A program made the translations under genes and the position numbers. A stretch of 17,690 nucleotides of DNA from Candidatus Gottesmanbacteria bacterium CG_4_10_14_0_8_um_filter_37_24 (GTDB lineage Bacteria; Patescibacteriota; Microgenomatia; 2-02-FULL-39-11): positions 1 to 17,690 of the forward strand of contig PFMK01000051.1 in assembly GCA_002785215.1 (NCBI GenBank). The letters run 5' to 3'. Positions 1 through 6,894 of the stretch are shown here, piece after piece (the first letter of the stretch is position 1; the number at the start of each line of letters is the position of its first letter). Below the pieces are notes generated by a model. The model had not been told where the DNA came from. It did no database searches and was given only the letters and a program-made list of their open reading frames with translations.

Positions 1-1
1 T

Positions 2-208
2 GGCATAGGTATGGTCGGAGGGATTGCTTTCCTTTATCTTATCTACGGTTTTTTCCTTATCCTCACCTCAGGAGGTAACGCTGAAAAGATCGAACAGGCC
101 AAACAGATCATCATCTCAGCCCTATCCGGCCTTATCCTTATTATCTTCTCTGTCCTTCTTCTGAAAATTATCGGTACGGACATAATCCGGATTCCCGGTT
201 TTGGCTGA
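2..208 (+). CDS. VirB2/TrbC-type pilin-like membrane protein, 5' truncated
   Basis: Small, almost wholly hydrophobic protein with two membrane helices separated by a short polar loop (SGGNAEKIEQAK). This is the pattern of T4SS pilin/TrbC-VirB2-like proteins, which are usually about 100-120 residues. The reading frame is open to the left edge: residues G-I-G precede the first ATG at 11, and that ATG falls inside the first helix, so the true start lies outside the window. The loop and second helix align well with the complete pilin-like gene at 950-1294 (LTSGGNAEKIEQAK against LTSMGDPKKAETGK), so the two are paralogues. It ends at TGA 206-208, and a toxin-antitoxin pair follows after a promoter. 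A pilus or secretion role is inferred from the family; other two-helix membrane proteins are possible. Confidence 0.7.
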   Translation, partial: GIGMVGGIAFLYLIYGFFLILTSGGNAEKIEQAKQIIISALSGLILIIFSVLLLKIIGTDIIRIPGFG

Positions 209-223
209 CAGAACCGGTTAGTC

Positions 224-261
224 TTGACAAACAATAAGTAACATGTTAATGTGTATGTTAC
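224..261 (+). promoter_or_regulatory. Promoter and operator of the toxin-antitoxin pair
   Basis: TTGACA at 224-229 is followed after 18 nt by TAATGT at 248-253. A perfect 7-bp inverted repeat, GTAACAT (238-244) and ATGTTAC (255-261), separated by 10 bp, straddles the -10 and the expected transcription start. RHH antitoxins typically repress their own promoters by binding such sites, so autoregulation is the natural inference. The predicted start of transcription falls almost on ATG 263, which would make the message leaderless. Confidence 0.6.
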
Positions 262-262
262 C

Positions 263-517
263 ATGCTGGATATAAGAACAAATATACTACTTGACAAAGA
301 AACACATAATCTTCTTATAAATATCGCTTCCCGCGAAAAAAAATCCATTGGGGAATTAATCAGATCTGCAATTGATGCGGTATACAAAAAGAGGGATGAG
401 GATATAATACGGGAAAGAACAAGAGTGGTAGAAAAAATAAAAGCCCTTAGGAAAAAAATGAAACCTCTAAAGGGAATCACTTACAGAGAATTAATTGAAT
501 ATGGACGATACAGGTAA
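263..517 (+). CDS. vapB: Ribbon-helix-helix antitoxin (VapB-type)
   Basis: 84-residue protein with an N-terminal RHH/CopG-like DNA-binding fold: a short strand (DIRTNILLD) followed by two helices with the typical S-I-G-E-L-I-R-x-A-I pattern around residues 29-38. The C-terminal half is basic and helical, as in antitoxin tails that wrap the toxin. The next gene is a PIN-domain toxin whose start overlaps this gene's end by 17 bp, the usual antitoxin-toxin arrangement. The frame also opens at GTG 251, but that codon overlaps the promoter's -10 and the operator, so ATG 263 is preferred; neither has a Shine-Dalgarno. The protein probably neutralises the toxin and represses the operon through the inverted repeat at 238-261. 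Confidence 0.75.
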   Translation: MLDIRTNILLDKETHNLLINIASREKKSIGELIRSAIDAVYKKRDEDIIRERTRVVEKIKALRKKMKPLKGITYRELIEYGRYR

Positions 518-953
518 GATTTATATTATCGATGCCTCAGTGTTGTTTGCCGGTTTACTGCTTGATGAGGTTTACAATATTTCTGCCGATAAAATCCTTG
601 AAGATTATAAAGAGAAAAGGACTGATCTTCTGGCTCCTAGTCTTATCACTTATGAAGTGTTAAACGGGATCCGGATGGCATTCTTAAGAAAAAGAATCCC
701 TCAAGACTCAATAAATATACTTATCAGTTTATACAAAAAGCTGGAAATAAGATTGTTTGAGCCTGTTGAAAATCATCTTCTCTCTACGGCTATATCCAAC
801 AATCTGTCAGTTTACGATAGCGCCTATGTATCCTTGATGATTCTCCAAAATAAACCCCTAATTACCGCTGATAAAAAATTATATAATCAGATGCATAGAT
901 TACACAGGAATTCTCTGGTAAAATGGATTGAAGAATTTAAACAGCATATATGA
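501..953 (+). CDS. vapC: PIN-domain toxin ribonuclease (VapC-type)
   Basis: 150-residue PIN-domain protein. The four acidic metal-binding positions of the family are visible: D11 in IIDASVL, E52 in ITYEVLNG, D106 in VYDSAYVSL and D124 in ITADKKL. VapC toxins are Mg2+-dependent endoribonucleases that cleave tRNA or rRNA and halt growth when the labile antitoxin is lost. ATG 501 is chosen over an upstream TTG at 495; it lies inside the antitoxin gene. The stop TGA at 951-953 overlaps the ATG of the downstream pilin-like gene (ATGA), so translation of toxin and pilin may be coupled. The catalytic set looks intact, so the toxin is probably active; its RNA target cannot be read from sequence. Confidence 0.85.
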   Translation: MDDTGKIYIIDASVLFAGLLLDEVYNISADKILEDYKEKRTDLLAPSLITYEVLNGIRMAFLRKRIPQDSINILISLYKKLEIRLFEPVENHLLSTAISNNLSVYDSAYVSLMILQNKPLITADKKLYNQMHRLHRNSLVKWIEEFKQHI

Positions 954-1294
954 TCAGCCAACTTGCCCAGAAAATCGTGATAAACGGCCAGGAGTTTTAC
1001 GGCCCACTGCCTACTTTAACCGGTGTCGGAAACGAAGGAAAAGTGGAATTTGACAGCCTGGCCTCGATTGTAAACAAAGCAGTCACCTATCTTTTCCCAA
1101 TTGCCGGAATCTTCCTTTTCTTATATCTGGTCTGGGGAGGATTTGATTTCCTTACATCCATGGGTGATCCGAAAAAAGCTGAAACCGGGAAAAATAAAAT
1201 CACCAGTGCGCTAATAGGGTTTCTCCTTATTTTTGCCGCTTATTGGATCGTGCAGATTCTGACCCGCGTATTTAAAATAACCACTTCTTATTAG
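950..1294 (+). CDS. VirB2/TrbC-type pilin-like membrane protein
   Basis: 114-residue protein with an approximately 45-residue polar N-terminus and two membrane helices (about 48-66 and 84-106) joined by a short charged loop containing SMGDPKKAETGK. This matches the small pilin/T4SS-pilin family common in CPR genomes. It is a paralogue of the truncated gene at the left edge. Its ATG overlaps the toxin's stop codon and no Shine-Dalgarno is visible, so it is probably translated by coupling or re-initiation from vapC. Its stop overlaps the stop of the convergent gene at 1291-2595 by 4 bp. A role in a pilus or secretion channel is a family-based inference. It lacks a classical signal peptide, although the first helix could serve as one. 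Confidence 0.7.
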   Translation: MISQLAQKIVINGQEFYGPLPTLTGVGNEGKVEFDSLASIVNKAVTYLFPIAGIFLFLYLVWGGFDFLTSMGDPKKAETGKNKITSALIGFLLIFAAYWIVQILTRVFKITTSY

Positions 1295-2595
1295 TCTCCA
1301 AAAAAGACAGGAGAAGATGCTCCGGGTATCACCCTTATCGTACCTAATTTCGCATCATCTTCCATGGTAAATACAGAAACCTGAGGGAAGGAAGGGCTGC
1401 CCATATCATTTATTCTTTCCCCCATCAGTCTTAGTTCATCTATCATCTTGTCTGAATCATAGAAACTGAAGGGTGCTATCGCTTTGAAAGATTTGTCTAC
1501 CAAACTATAAACTCCGACAAGGGGAAGGCCTGTAAGATAATGATAACCTACCAGAAGTCTGTCCCCTTTGGGGAACCAGACGACATAAGGCACGAATCCT
1601 TCTTTCAAAATCGTGGTGGTAAGCTTGGTATCTCCCATGTCTATCTTCTCAGGCATTGCAGGCAATACCTGGTTTAAAATCCCATCAGTGCTTGCCAGAT
1701 AGAGATCGCTTTTCTTATTATCTCCCAAACTGTAAATTATTTTTGTTTTATCCGGGGAAAGACTGACAAAATACGGTTTTTTATCTGTCAGGACAGTCTC
1801 GGCAAAAGGTGCGTTTAACGAAATGGTTTTTATCCCCTCATCCCCTGCAAAAAGCACTGAGTTTTTGTCCAGCCAAAATATTTGCCTGATTGACACATCT
1901 TTTTTTGTCAGATCAATTTTAAATTCCGCGGCCGGACTGGCTGGGGAATAAAGGGAGATTTTATATAAACTGTCTTGGTAAAGTAAAGCAATTTTTTCTT
2001 CGTCCAAAGACCAGGTATAATCTATCAGCTCTGCCTTACGTCCATCAGATGGATCAAAAATTATTGTACGATTGGTGCTTCGGGAATATACTGCCAAAGC
2101 TGAAGGCGAAGCCTCTTTTTCCTTCACCGTCCAGGATAAATAATTACCTTTTGGAGACCAGGATAGTTTAGTGGCTGCGGGTGTTGCGTTTTTAACAAGA
2201 AGTGAAATAGTCAGAAGATCGCTGTTATAGATATCTCCGTCTTTGATAAAAGCCAGACGTCCGATTTTGACAGGCGTTACGGTAATTGCCTGCGGCGTTA
2301 CAGAAGCTGACAGGGAAGCTTCTCCCGGACTGGTCATCGGAAGGGTCGGTATCAAAAATGGTGTAGCTGTCGGTCTTAATGTCGGAATTGTCGGTGGAGG
2401 CTTAATTTCTGATTTCCGGGAAAACAACGCATAACCTGAGCCAACCATGATTATTAATGCAAAAAGTATAAAAACAGGCAAAAATTTCTTTAAGTGTGAA
2501 GTTGAGGCAATTGTACCGAACGGAACACCTTGAGAATAAGATCCTTCCGTGTTATTTGTATCACTATTATAGCCTTGGGCAGGGTTTTCATCCAT
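1291..2595 (-). CDS. Membrane-anchored beta-propeller-like (TolB/WD40-like) protein
   Basis: 434 residues. A short polar cytoplasmic N-terminus is followed by one membrane helix (about 38-58), a Pro/Thr/Ser-rich stalk (about 66-108) and a large C-terminal region of repeated beta-strand units. Several units carry the TolB-like pattern of an S-P-x-G or S-P-D-K turn followed by strands: LSWSPKGNYLSW, SLSPDKTKIIYSL, and a variant at VWFPKGDRLLVGY. This suggests an extracytoplasmic propeller held to the membrane by a flexible linker, probably a binding or scaffold protein; the ligand is unknown. It lies 97 bp downstream of guaA on the same strand but has its own TATAAT 7 nt before the ATG, so it is probably transcribed independently. 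The assignment rests on repeat pattern, not on a recognised full-length family. Confidence 0.6.
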   Translation of the reverse strand: MDENPAQGYNSDTNNTEGSYSQGVPFGTIASTSHLKKFLPVFILFALIIMVGSGYALFSRKSEIKPPPTIPTLRPTATPFLIPTLPMTSPGEASLSASVTPQAITVTPVKIGRLAFIKDGDIYNSDLLTISLLVKNATPAATKLSWSPKGNYLSWTVKEKEASPSALAVYSRSTNRTIIFDPSDGRKAELIDYTWSLDEEKIALLYQDSLYKISLYSPASPAAEFKIDLTKKDVSIRQIFWLDKNSVLFAGDEGIKTISLNAPFAETVLTDKKPYFVSLSPDKTKIIYSLGDNKKSDLYLASTDGILNQVLPAMPEKIDMGDTKLTTTILKEGFVPYVVWFPKGDRLLVGYHYLTGLPLVGVYSLVDKSFKAIAPFSFYDSDKMIDELRLMGERINDMGSPSFPQVSVFTMEDDAKLGTIRVIPGASSPVFFGD

Positions 2596-2602
2596 ATTAT
2601 TA

Positions 2603-2608
2603 ATTATA
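2603..2608 (-). promoter_or_regulatory. -10 element (TATAAT) of the propeller-like gene
   Basis: A perfect TATAAT on the minus strand ends 7 nt before the ATG of the 434-residue gene, so transcription should begin at or next to the start codon. No convincing -35 hexamer is seen at the usual distance. Confidence 0.55.
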
Positions 2609-2634
2609 CCTTATCAGTTTTGAGATTTGACATT

Positions 2635-2673
2635 CCCGCCTGCATTTGCCTGAGCAAAGCTCTGGCGGGCAGG
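2635..2673. repeat. G/C-rich hairpin repeat, copy A
   Basis: CCCGCC (2635-2640) pairs with GGCGGG (2664-2669), enclosing a smaller hairpin of TTTGC (2645-2649) with GCAAA (2654-2658). It stands out in an AT-rich spacer and shares its ends (TGCAGGCGGG and CCTGCCCGC when read on the minus strand) with copy B at 4311-4369. There is no T-tract on either side, so it is not a standard intrinsic terminator. It lies between guaA and the propeller-like gene. Confidence 0.65.
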
Positions 2674-2692
2674 TGAGTTTTGAGATTTTCTC

Positions 2693-4219
2693 TTACTCCC
2701 ATTCCATTGTGGCAGGAGGTTTGGTGGTAATGTCATAAACTACTCTAACCACGTCAAATATTTCTGTTGTAATTCTCTCGGAGATTTTGGCAAGAAGTGG
2801 ATATGGAAGCCTTACCCAATCGGCTGTCATGGTGTCTTTTGACTCTATTACCCGTACGGCAATCGTTTCGCCGTATTTCCGTTCGTCTCCCGTCACTCCG
2901 GTTGACTTTACTCCGGTAAAAACCGCAAAAGCCATCCAGATATCATCATAGAGTCCGGCCTTTTTTATCTCTTCCACCACTATTCCTTCTGCTTTCCTTA
3001 GTATTTCCAATTTTTCTTTCGTCACTTCACCTATGATCCTCACAGCAAGTCCGGGCCCGGGAAATACATGCCTATGGATCATTTTGGGAGGGAAATTAAG
3101 TTTGCGTGCGATCTCCCGCACTTCGTCTTTATAAAGAAAACGTAACGGCTCGACTATCTTGAACCCATGTTTTGCAGGCAATCCCCCTACATTGTGATGG
3201 GTTTTAATCTTTGCAGCATGTTTCGTACCTTTGCTTTCAATAACATCCGGATAAATGGTCCCCTGAATTAGAAACTTCGCTTCAAGTTTTATTGCCTCTT
3301 TTTCAAATATTCTGATAAATGTCTCTCCAATAATTCTTCTTTTTTCCTCTGGATCAATAACATCTTTTAGTTTACTAAGAAATAGTTCTTCCGCATTAAT
3401 TATTTTAAGATTCAATTTAAAATATTTTTTAAAAGTGGCAATTATTTCATCAGTTTCACCTTGTCTCATCATGCCTGTATCCACATAAAAACAAGTCAAA
3501 TTTTTTCCTATAGCCTGGTGACTCAAAACTGCAGCCACGGAAGAATCAATCCCCCCCGACAGGGCACAAACAGCATTTTTATCTCCTATGTCATTTTTTA
3601 TTTTATCTACCAGATCCTTTGTCGACAACCTGTTATCAAGCATTACTTCCTGACAGATATTAAAGACGAAATTATGTAATATCTCCTTACCATACTCTGT
3701 GTGATGCACTTCCGGATGAAACATTATACCGTAAAATCTCCTTCTTTCATCAGCAAATGCAGCTATTTTAACCGCCGGAGTAGAACCGATTACCACTGTA
3801 CCGGATGGAGGTTCTATCACTTGGTCGAAGTGACTCATCCAAACTGTAAAATTTTTCTTTTTATCCTGCCAACCCGCAAAAAGCGGACTTTCTTTAATCA
3901 GGCTAAAAGAGGTAGATCCGTACTCTTTCTTTTTCCCGGGTGCGACTTTACCCCCTAAGACATGCCCCAATACTTCCAAACCGTAACAAATTCCCAATAT
4001 TGGTATACCTAAATTGAAAATTCGCTTGTCTACCAAAAGTGCGTCTTTGCCATAGACTGAAGAAGGACCACCTGAAAAAATTATACCTTTGGGACTGGAT
4101 TTCTTTAGCCGGGAAAGTATTCCCTCAGGTGTAGTGATTTCACAAGGAACTCCCATTTCACGTATGCGCCTGCCGATGAGATGAGCGGTCTGCGAACCGA
4201 AATCAATTATTAGAATCAT
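2693..4219 (-). CDS. guaA: GMP synthase (glutamine-hydrolysing)
   Basis: Full-length 508-residue GuaA, converting XMP to GMP with ATP and glutamine. The N-terminal class I glutamine amidotransferase domain has the nucleophile C78 in GICYG and the H168/E170 pair in MFHPEVHH. The ATP-pyrophosphatase domain follows with its PP-loop SGGIDSS at 221-227. The C-terminal dimerisation domain ends in the characteristic KPPATMEWE. It is the last purine gene of the minus-strand block, 154 bp after guaB, from which it is separated by a hairpin repeat and a tandem repeat. No Shine-Dalgarno precedes the ATG. All catalytic residues I could check are intact. Confidence 0.97.
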   Translation of the reverse strand: MILIIDFGSQTAHLIGRRIREMGVPCEITTPEGILSRLKKSSPKGIIFSGGPSSVYGKDALLVDKRIFNLGIPILGICYGLEVLGHVLGGKVAPGKKKEYGSTSFSLIKESPLFAGWQDKKKNFTVWMSHFDQVIEPPSGTVVIGSTPAVKIAAFADERRRFYGIMFHPEVHHTEYGKEILHNFVFNICQEVMLDNRLSTKDLVDKIKNDIGDKNAVCALSGGIDSSVAAVLSHQAIGKNLTCFYVDTGMMRQGETDEIIATFKKYFKLNLKIINAEELFLSKLKDVIDPEEKRRIIGETFIRIFEKEAIKLEAKFLIQGTIYPDVIESKGTKHAAKIKTHHNVGGLPAKHGFKIVEPLRFLYKDEVREIARKLNFPPKMIHRHVFPGPGLAVRIIGEVTKEKLEILRKAEGIVVEEIKKAGLYDDIWMAFAVFTGVKSTGVTGDERKYGETIAVRVIESKDTMTADWVRLPYPLLAKISERITTEIFDVVRVVYDITTKPPATMEWE

Positions 4220-4226
4220 AATATTT

Positions 4227-4254
4227 GGTTCATTGTTAATGGTTCATCGTTCAT
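4227..4254. repeat. Two-copy 14-bp tandem repeat
   Basis: GGTTCATTGTTAAT (4227-4240) is followed immediately by GGTTCATCGTTCAT (4241-4254), 12 of 14 identical. It lies just upstream of guaA within a low-complexity guaB-guaA spacer (4220-4310) containing further GTTT/ATGTTT-like runs. Confidence 0.6.
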
Positions 4255-4310
4255 AGTAATTTGTTATCTGAAATATGTTTGTTTGCTGTTATATGTTTAT
4301 GTTTACTGTT

Positions 4311-4369
4311 GCCCGCCTGCAAAAGCTATCCGCCCACAGCTACGCAGTTGCTGGCGGATTGCGGGCAGG
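4311..4369. repeat. G/C-rich hairpin repeat, copy B
   Basis: Nested inverted repeat: GCCCGC (4311-4316) pairs with GCGGGC (4361-4366), and inside it ATCCGCC (4328-4334) pairs with GGCGGAT (4353-4359). The outer sequences match copy A at 2635-2673, while the middle differs. Located 5 bp after the guaB stop, it could act as an mRNA stabiliser or processing site between guaB and guaA, but it has no T-tract. Confidence 0.65.
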
Positions 4370-4373
4370 TCTG

Positions 4374-5447
4374 TTAAATATTAATTTTAATGTTATGCGG
4401 ATGACTTTCAATAAGTGAAGCCTTTGAGATTTTGATAAGCTTCGCCCTAGCGTGAAGTTCGTTTATATTTTTTGCTCCGGAATAATACATACCTGATCTT
4501 ACCCCACCAACAAGCTTGGTAATGATAGCCTCTAAATCACCTTTATAAGGTACTAAGCCTGAAACACCCTCCTCTGTCAATTTATTCTCCTGGCCGATTC
4601 TGTACTCCTGCCCATAACGGATAGCACTCCCCTCCCTCATGGCTTCAACTGAACCCATACCCCTATACGACTTGAATTTTTTCCCATTTTGTTCCACAAC
4701 CTTGCCGGGTGATTCTTTTGCGCTAGCTATAAGCGAACCAAGCATAACCAGTGACGCTCCAACAGCTAATGCTTTCACAATATCCCCCGAAAACCTTATT
4801 CCTCCATCTGCTATAACCAATACCTCTCTTTCTTTGGCGATTGCCGCTGTATCCATGATGGCAGTAACTTGCGGCACTCCAATCCCGGTTACGATCCTTG
4901 TAGTACAGATTGACCCTGGACCCATACCCACTCTGATCGCCTGGCTACCTGCGTCTATCAATGCCTTAGCCCCTTCAGGGGTCGCTACGTTGCCTGAAAC
5001 AAGATAAATACTTGGGTAATGGGAAGAGATGAACCTTGTTGCCTCTATTACTGTTTTGGAATAACCATGAGCACTGTCAACAACCACTAAATCCAATCCT
5101 GCTTTAGTCAACGCTGCCATACGTTCTTCCATGTCTTTACCGACTCCTACAGCAGCTGCGACTAAAGGAACATTTTCCTTTGTTTTAGCCACTTCTGCCT
5201 CCTGTTTCTCTATTGTCATATTTCTATGAATTACTCCCAAACCCCCTAATTTACCCATACTTATCGCCATTTCAGAGGTGGTTACCGTATCCATGGGAGA
5301 TGACAAAAGAGGTATCTCTAATTTAATATTTTGGGAGAGTCTTACCGACAGATTGATTTCTTCTCTTTTAATTTCACTATAGGAAGGAAGAAGGAGCAAA
5401 TCGTCAAAAGTTAACCCTTCCACTTCAATTATTTTGTTGTTTTTCAT
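4374..5447 (-). CDS. guaB: IMP dehydrogenase without CBS domains
   Basis: 357-residue IMP dehydrogenase, which oxidises IMP to XMP with NAD+, the committed step to GMP. The TIM-barrel core is complete: the N-terminal GLTFDDLLL, substrate loop GPGSICTTR with catalytic C181, the ADGGIRFSGD phosphate-binding segment (from 213), and the flap with R277-Y278. The usual tandem CBS (Bateman) regulatory insert, about 120 residues, is absent: HRNMTIEKQ (74-82) runs through about ten residues directly into VPLVAAAVGVG (93-103). The enzyme therefore probably lacks CBS-mediated allosteric control by purine nucleotides. Its ATG overlaps the stop of the upstream ADA-like gene (ATGA), indicating translational coupling. 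The conserved core argues against a GMP reductase. Confidence 0.95.
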   Translation of the reverse strand: MKNNKIIEVEGLTFDDLLLLPSYSEIKREEINLSVRLSQNIKLEIPLLSSPMDTVTTSEMAISMGKLGGLGVIHRNMTIEKQEAEVAKTKENVPLVAAAVGVGKDMEERMAALTKAGLDLVVVDSAHGYSKTVIEATRFISSHYPSIYLVSGNVATPEGAKALIDAGSQAIRVGMGPGSICTTRIVTGIGVPQVTAIMDTAAIAKEREVLVIADGGIRFSGDIVKALAVGASLVMLGSLIASAKESPGKVVEQNGKKFKSYRGMGSVEAMREGSAIRYGQEYRIGQENKLTEEGVSGLVPYKGDLEAIITKLVGGVRSGMYYSGAKNINELHARAKLIKISKASLIESHPHNIKINI

Positions 5448-6436
5448 AACTTAATAAAACTTGCCTGTTTGGCATTTCTTTTTGCCATAAGCAAGTCTTC
5501 CTGGGATATAATATTATTCGACAATAGAAGTTGGTATTCCTGAACCAAATTAGTCTTTAGCATTTCCGGACCATCAGTATTTATAGTATAAGGCACCTTA
5601 AACTTATTCAATTTAGCAAAAATATACTTAAACATGTCTAAGTTTTTCACAACCCCTGTATGGATATTTGAGGATGGACAAATTTCTAAGACAATATTCT
5701 TTTCCGAGAGCTTTATAAGCAGTGATTCATCCTCTATAGAACGCACACCATGGCCGATGCGATTGGGTAAAAGGAAGTCAATCACTTTATGCACTTCGTC
5801 AGGACCGGTTGCCTCTCCTGTATGAATTGTAACACCCAAGCCGTTGTCTTTGCATTCGTTTACCAAAGGAATTAGATCTTTTAAATCAAATTTATCATCA
5901 ATCGAACCGGCCAGATCAATACCAACTACGCCTCTTTTTCCATATTTAATAGCCTTTTTGGCAATTATAGTGTTTAATTCCACGGAAAAACTCCGGTCAA
6001 GACAGAAGATTAATCCCACTTTCATCGGATAAGCAATCATCGCTTTCTCCATACCATGGATGGAGGCGAGGATTATGTGATCCAGATCCCGTTCCCCTCC
6101 TCTGTTTCTTTTCATCGGATTGAATCTGATTTCCAAAGTAGTAATATTATTCTTCCTGTAAGCTCCTGAGGCAATGGAATACACGCTGCGCTCAATTGCC
6201 TGGGGAGAAGATTGGATCAGCTCTGTCCAATAAAAAAGCTCTAAATAGCTTTCATAGGTAGTATTACCGGAAATGGTTATCAGTCTTTCAAACTCCCAGT
6301 AGTTCTTTGTGGGAAGTTTTATACCTTGTTCGTGTGCGATTTCCCACATGATTGGAGGATCTACGGCTGATCCGACATGCACATGAAGTTCTGTCAGCTC
6401 ATCATTTTGATCTATATTATTTATCATATCGGACAT
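5444..6436 (-). CDS. Adenosine deaminase-like amidohydrolase with altered active-site motifs
   Basis: 330-residue member of the adenosine/adenine/AMP deaminase family (TIM-barrel, Zn2+). Metal and catalytic positions are present: HVH (18-20), H205 in IHTGEA with E208, H229 in RIGHGV, and D288 in INTDGPEM. Two family positions are changed. The usual HxHxDG(S/T) reads HVHVGS, missing the aspartate. The usual TDDP reads TDGP, so the second aspartate, which contacts the purine in classical ADA, is glycine. Hydrolytic purine deamination to feed IMP is likely from its place beside guaB and guaA, but the exact substrate (adenosine, adenine or a modified purine) is open. It follows the deoxyribosyltransferase-like gene by 8 bp, overlaps guaB by 4 bp, and has a possible internal promoter. 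Confidence 0.85.
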   Translation of the reverse strand: MSDMINNIDQNDELTELHVHVGSAVDPPIMWEIAHEQGIKLPTKNYWEFERLITISGNTTYESYLELFYWTELIQSSPQAIERSVYSIASGAYRKNNITTLEIRFNPMKRNRGGERDLDHIILASIHGMEKAMIAYPMKVGLIFCLDRSFSVELNTIIAKKAIKYGKRGVVGIDLAGSIDDKFDLKDLIPLVNECKDNGLGVTIHTGEATGPDEVHKVIDFLLPNRIGHGVRSIEDESLLIKLSEKNIVLEICPSSNIHTGVVKNLDMFKYIFAKLNKFKVPYTINTDGPEMLKTNLVQEYQLLLSNNIISQEDLLMAKRNAKQASFIKL

Positions 6437-6443
6437 ATAGACA

Positions 6444-6474
6444 ATTATACTCTTTTACCTGGCAAATTTTTCAA
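6444..6474 (-). promoter_or_regulatory. Possible internal promoter for the ADA-like gene
   Basis: On the minus strand, TATAAT (6444-6449) ends 7 nt before ATG 6436. TTGAAA (6469-6474) lies 19 nt upstream as a candidate -35. It sits over the last codons of the preceding gene, so the ADA-like, guaB and guaA genes could be transcribed independently of the leader at 6871-6943, giving a leaderless message. Confidence 0.45.
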
Positions 6475-6870
6475 TAATTCACCTAATTTAACTGGTGATA
6501 CCACAGCTTTAATAAAATTGGTTAAAGTGATATCTCTGACCTGTGCCCTGGCAAAAATTGGTTTATTTAAAGCTAAAGAATAACCGATTTCCACGGTTAC
6601 TGCCGGACCCAGGTAAGAACCTTTATTGAAAATATAAACCGCATCGCAATTTCTTATGTTTAAAAGATGCGAAAAAGCACCTTCTCCTTCCCATTTGGTC
6701 AAAGTGGCCCGGTCATATTTACCTTTCTTTAATTCCTCAGGATTGTGTCCGTGACGGACGTGAGAGGGTTGTGGCACGATTACGGTAAAACCCATACGGC
6801 GAAGCATCATAGCAGCTTTTTCCATCTCTTTATAAAACTTAAAACTTCCGCAAAAACATATTTTCTTCAT
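6445..6870 (-). CDS. Nucleoside 2-deoxyribosyltransferase-like protein
   Basis: 141-residue Rossmann-like protein of the nucleoside deoxyribosyltransferase superfamily. It begins with KKICFCGSF, a typical first strand and loop. D76 in RNCDAVYIFN and E94 in VTVEIGYSLALNKPIFA match the conserved acidic positions of the family, and GSYLGPAVTVEIGY is the most diagnostic stretch. Such enzymes transfer or hydrolyse the deoxyribose of (deoxy)nucleosides; some relatives hydrolyse nucleoside 5'-monophosphates. As first gene of the ndt-like/ADA-like/guaB/guaA block it suggests salvage of deoxynucleosides into purines. The ATG directly follows the T7 run of an intrinsic terminator, so expression from the leader promoter requires readthrough. 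Substrate is uncertain. Confidence 0.75.
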   Translation of the reverse strand: MKKICFCGSFKFYKEMEKAAMMLRRMGFTVIVPQPSHVRHGHNPEELKKGKYDRATLTKWEGEGAFSHLLNIRNCDAVYIFNKGSYLGPAVTVEIGYSLALNKPIFARAQVRDITLTNFIKAVVSPVKLGELLKNLPGKRV

Positions 6871-6894
6871 AAAAAAACCCGGCCCTAAGCCGAG
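6871..6894 (-). terminator. Intrinsic terminator abutting the first codon of the purine block
   Basis: Read on the minus strand: CTCGGC (6894-6889), loop TTAGG, GCCGGG (6883-6878), then seven T (6877-6871), with ATG at 6870 immediately after. The 6-bp stem has one G-T wobble. With no gene upstream on this strand, it looks like a leader attenuator or the end of a small RNA rather than the end of a coding transcript. Confidence 0.7.

Noticed and set aside
43..480. 145-codon open frame on the minus strand over the pilin and antitoxin genes
   Set aside because: It is antisense to two genes with recognisable folds and a promoter/operator; the translation has no family features.
2635..2673. Intrinsic terminator after guaA
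   Set aside because: The stem is strong, but neither strand has a T-run directly after it; it matches the dispersed repeat at 4311 instead.
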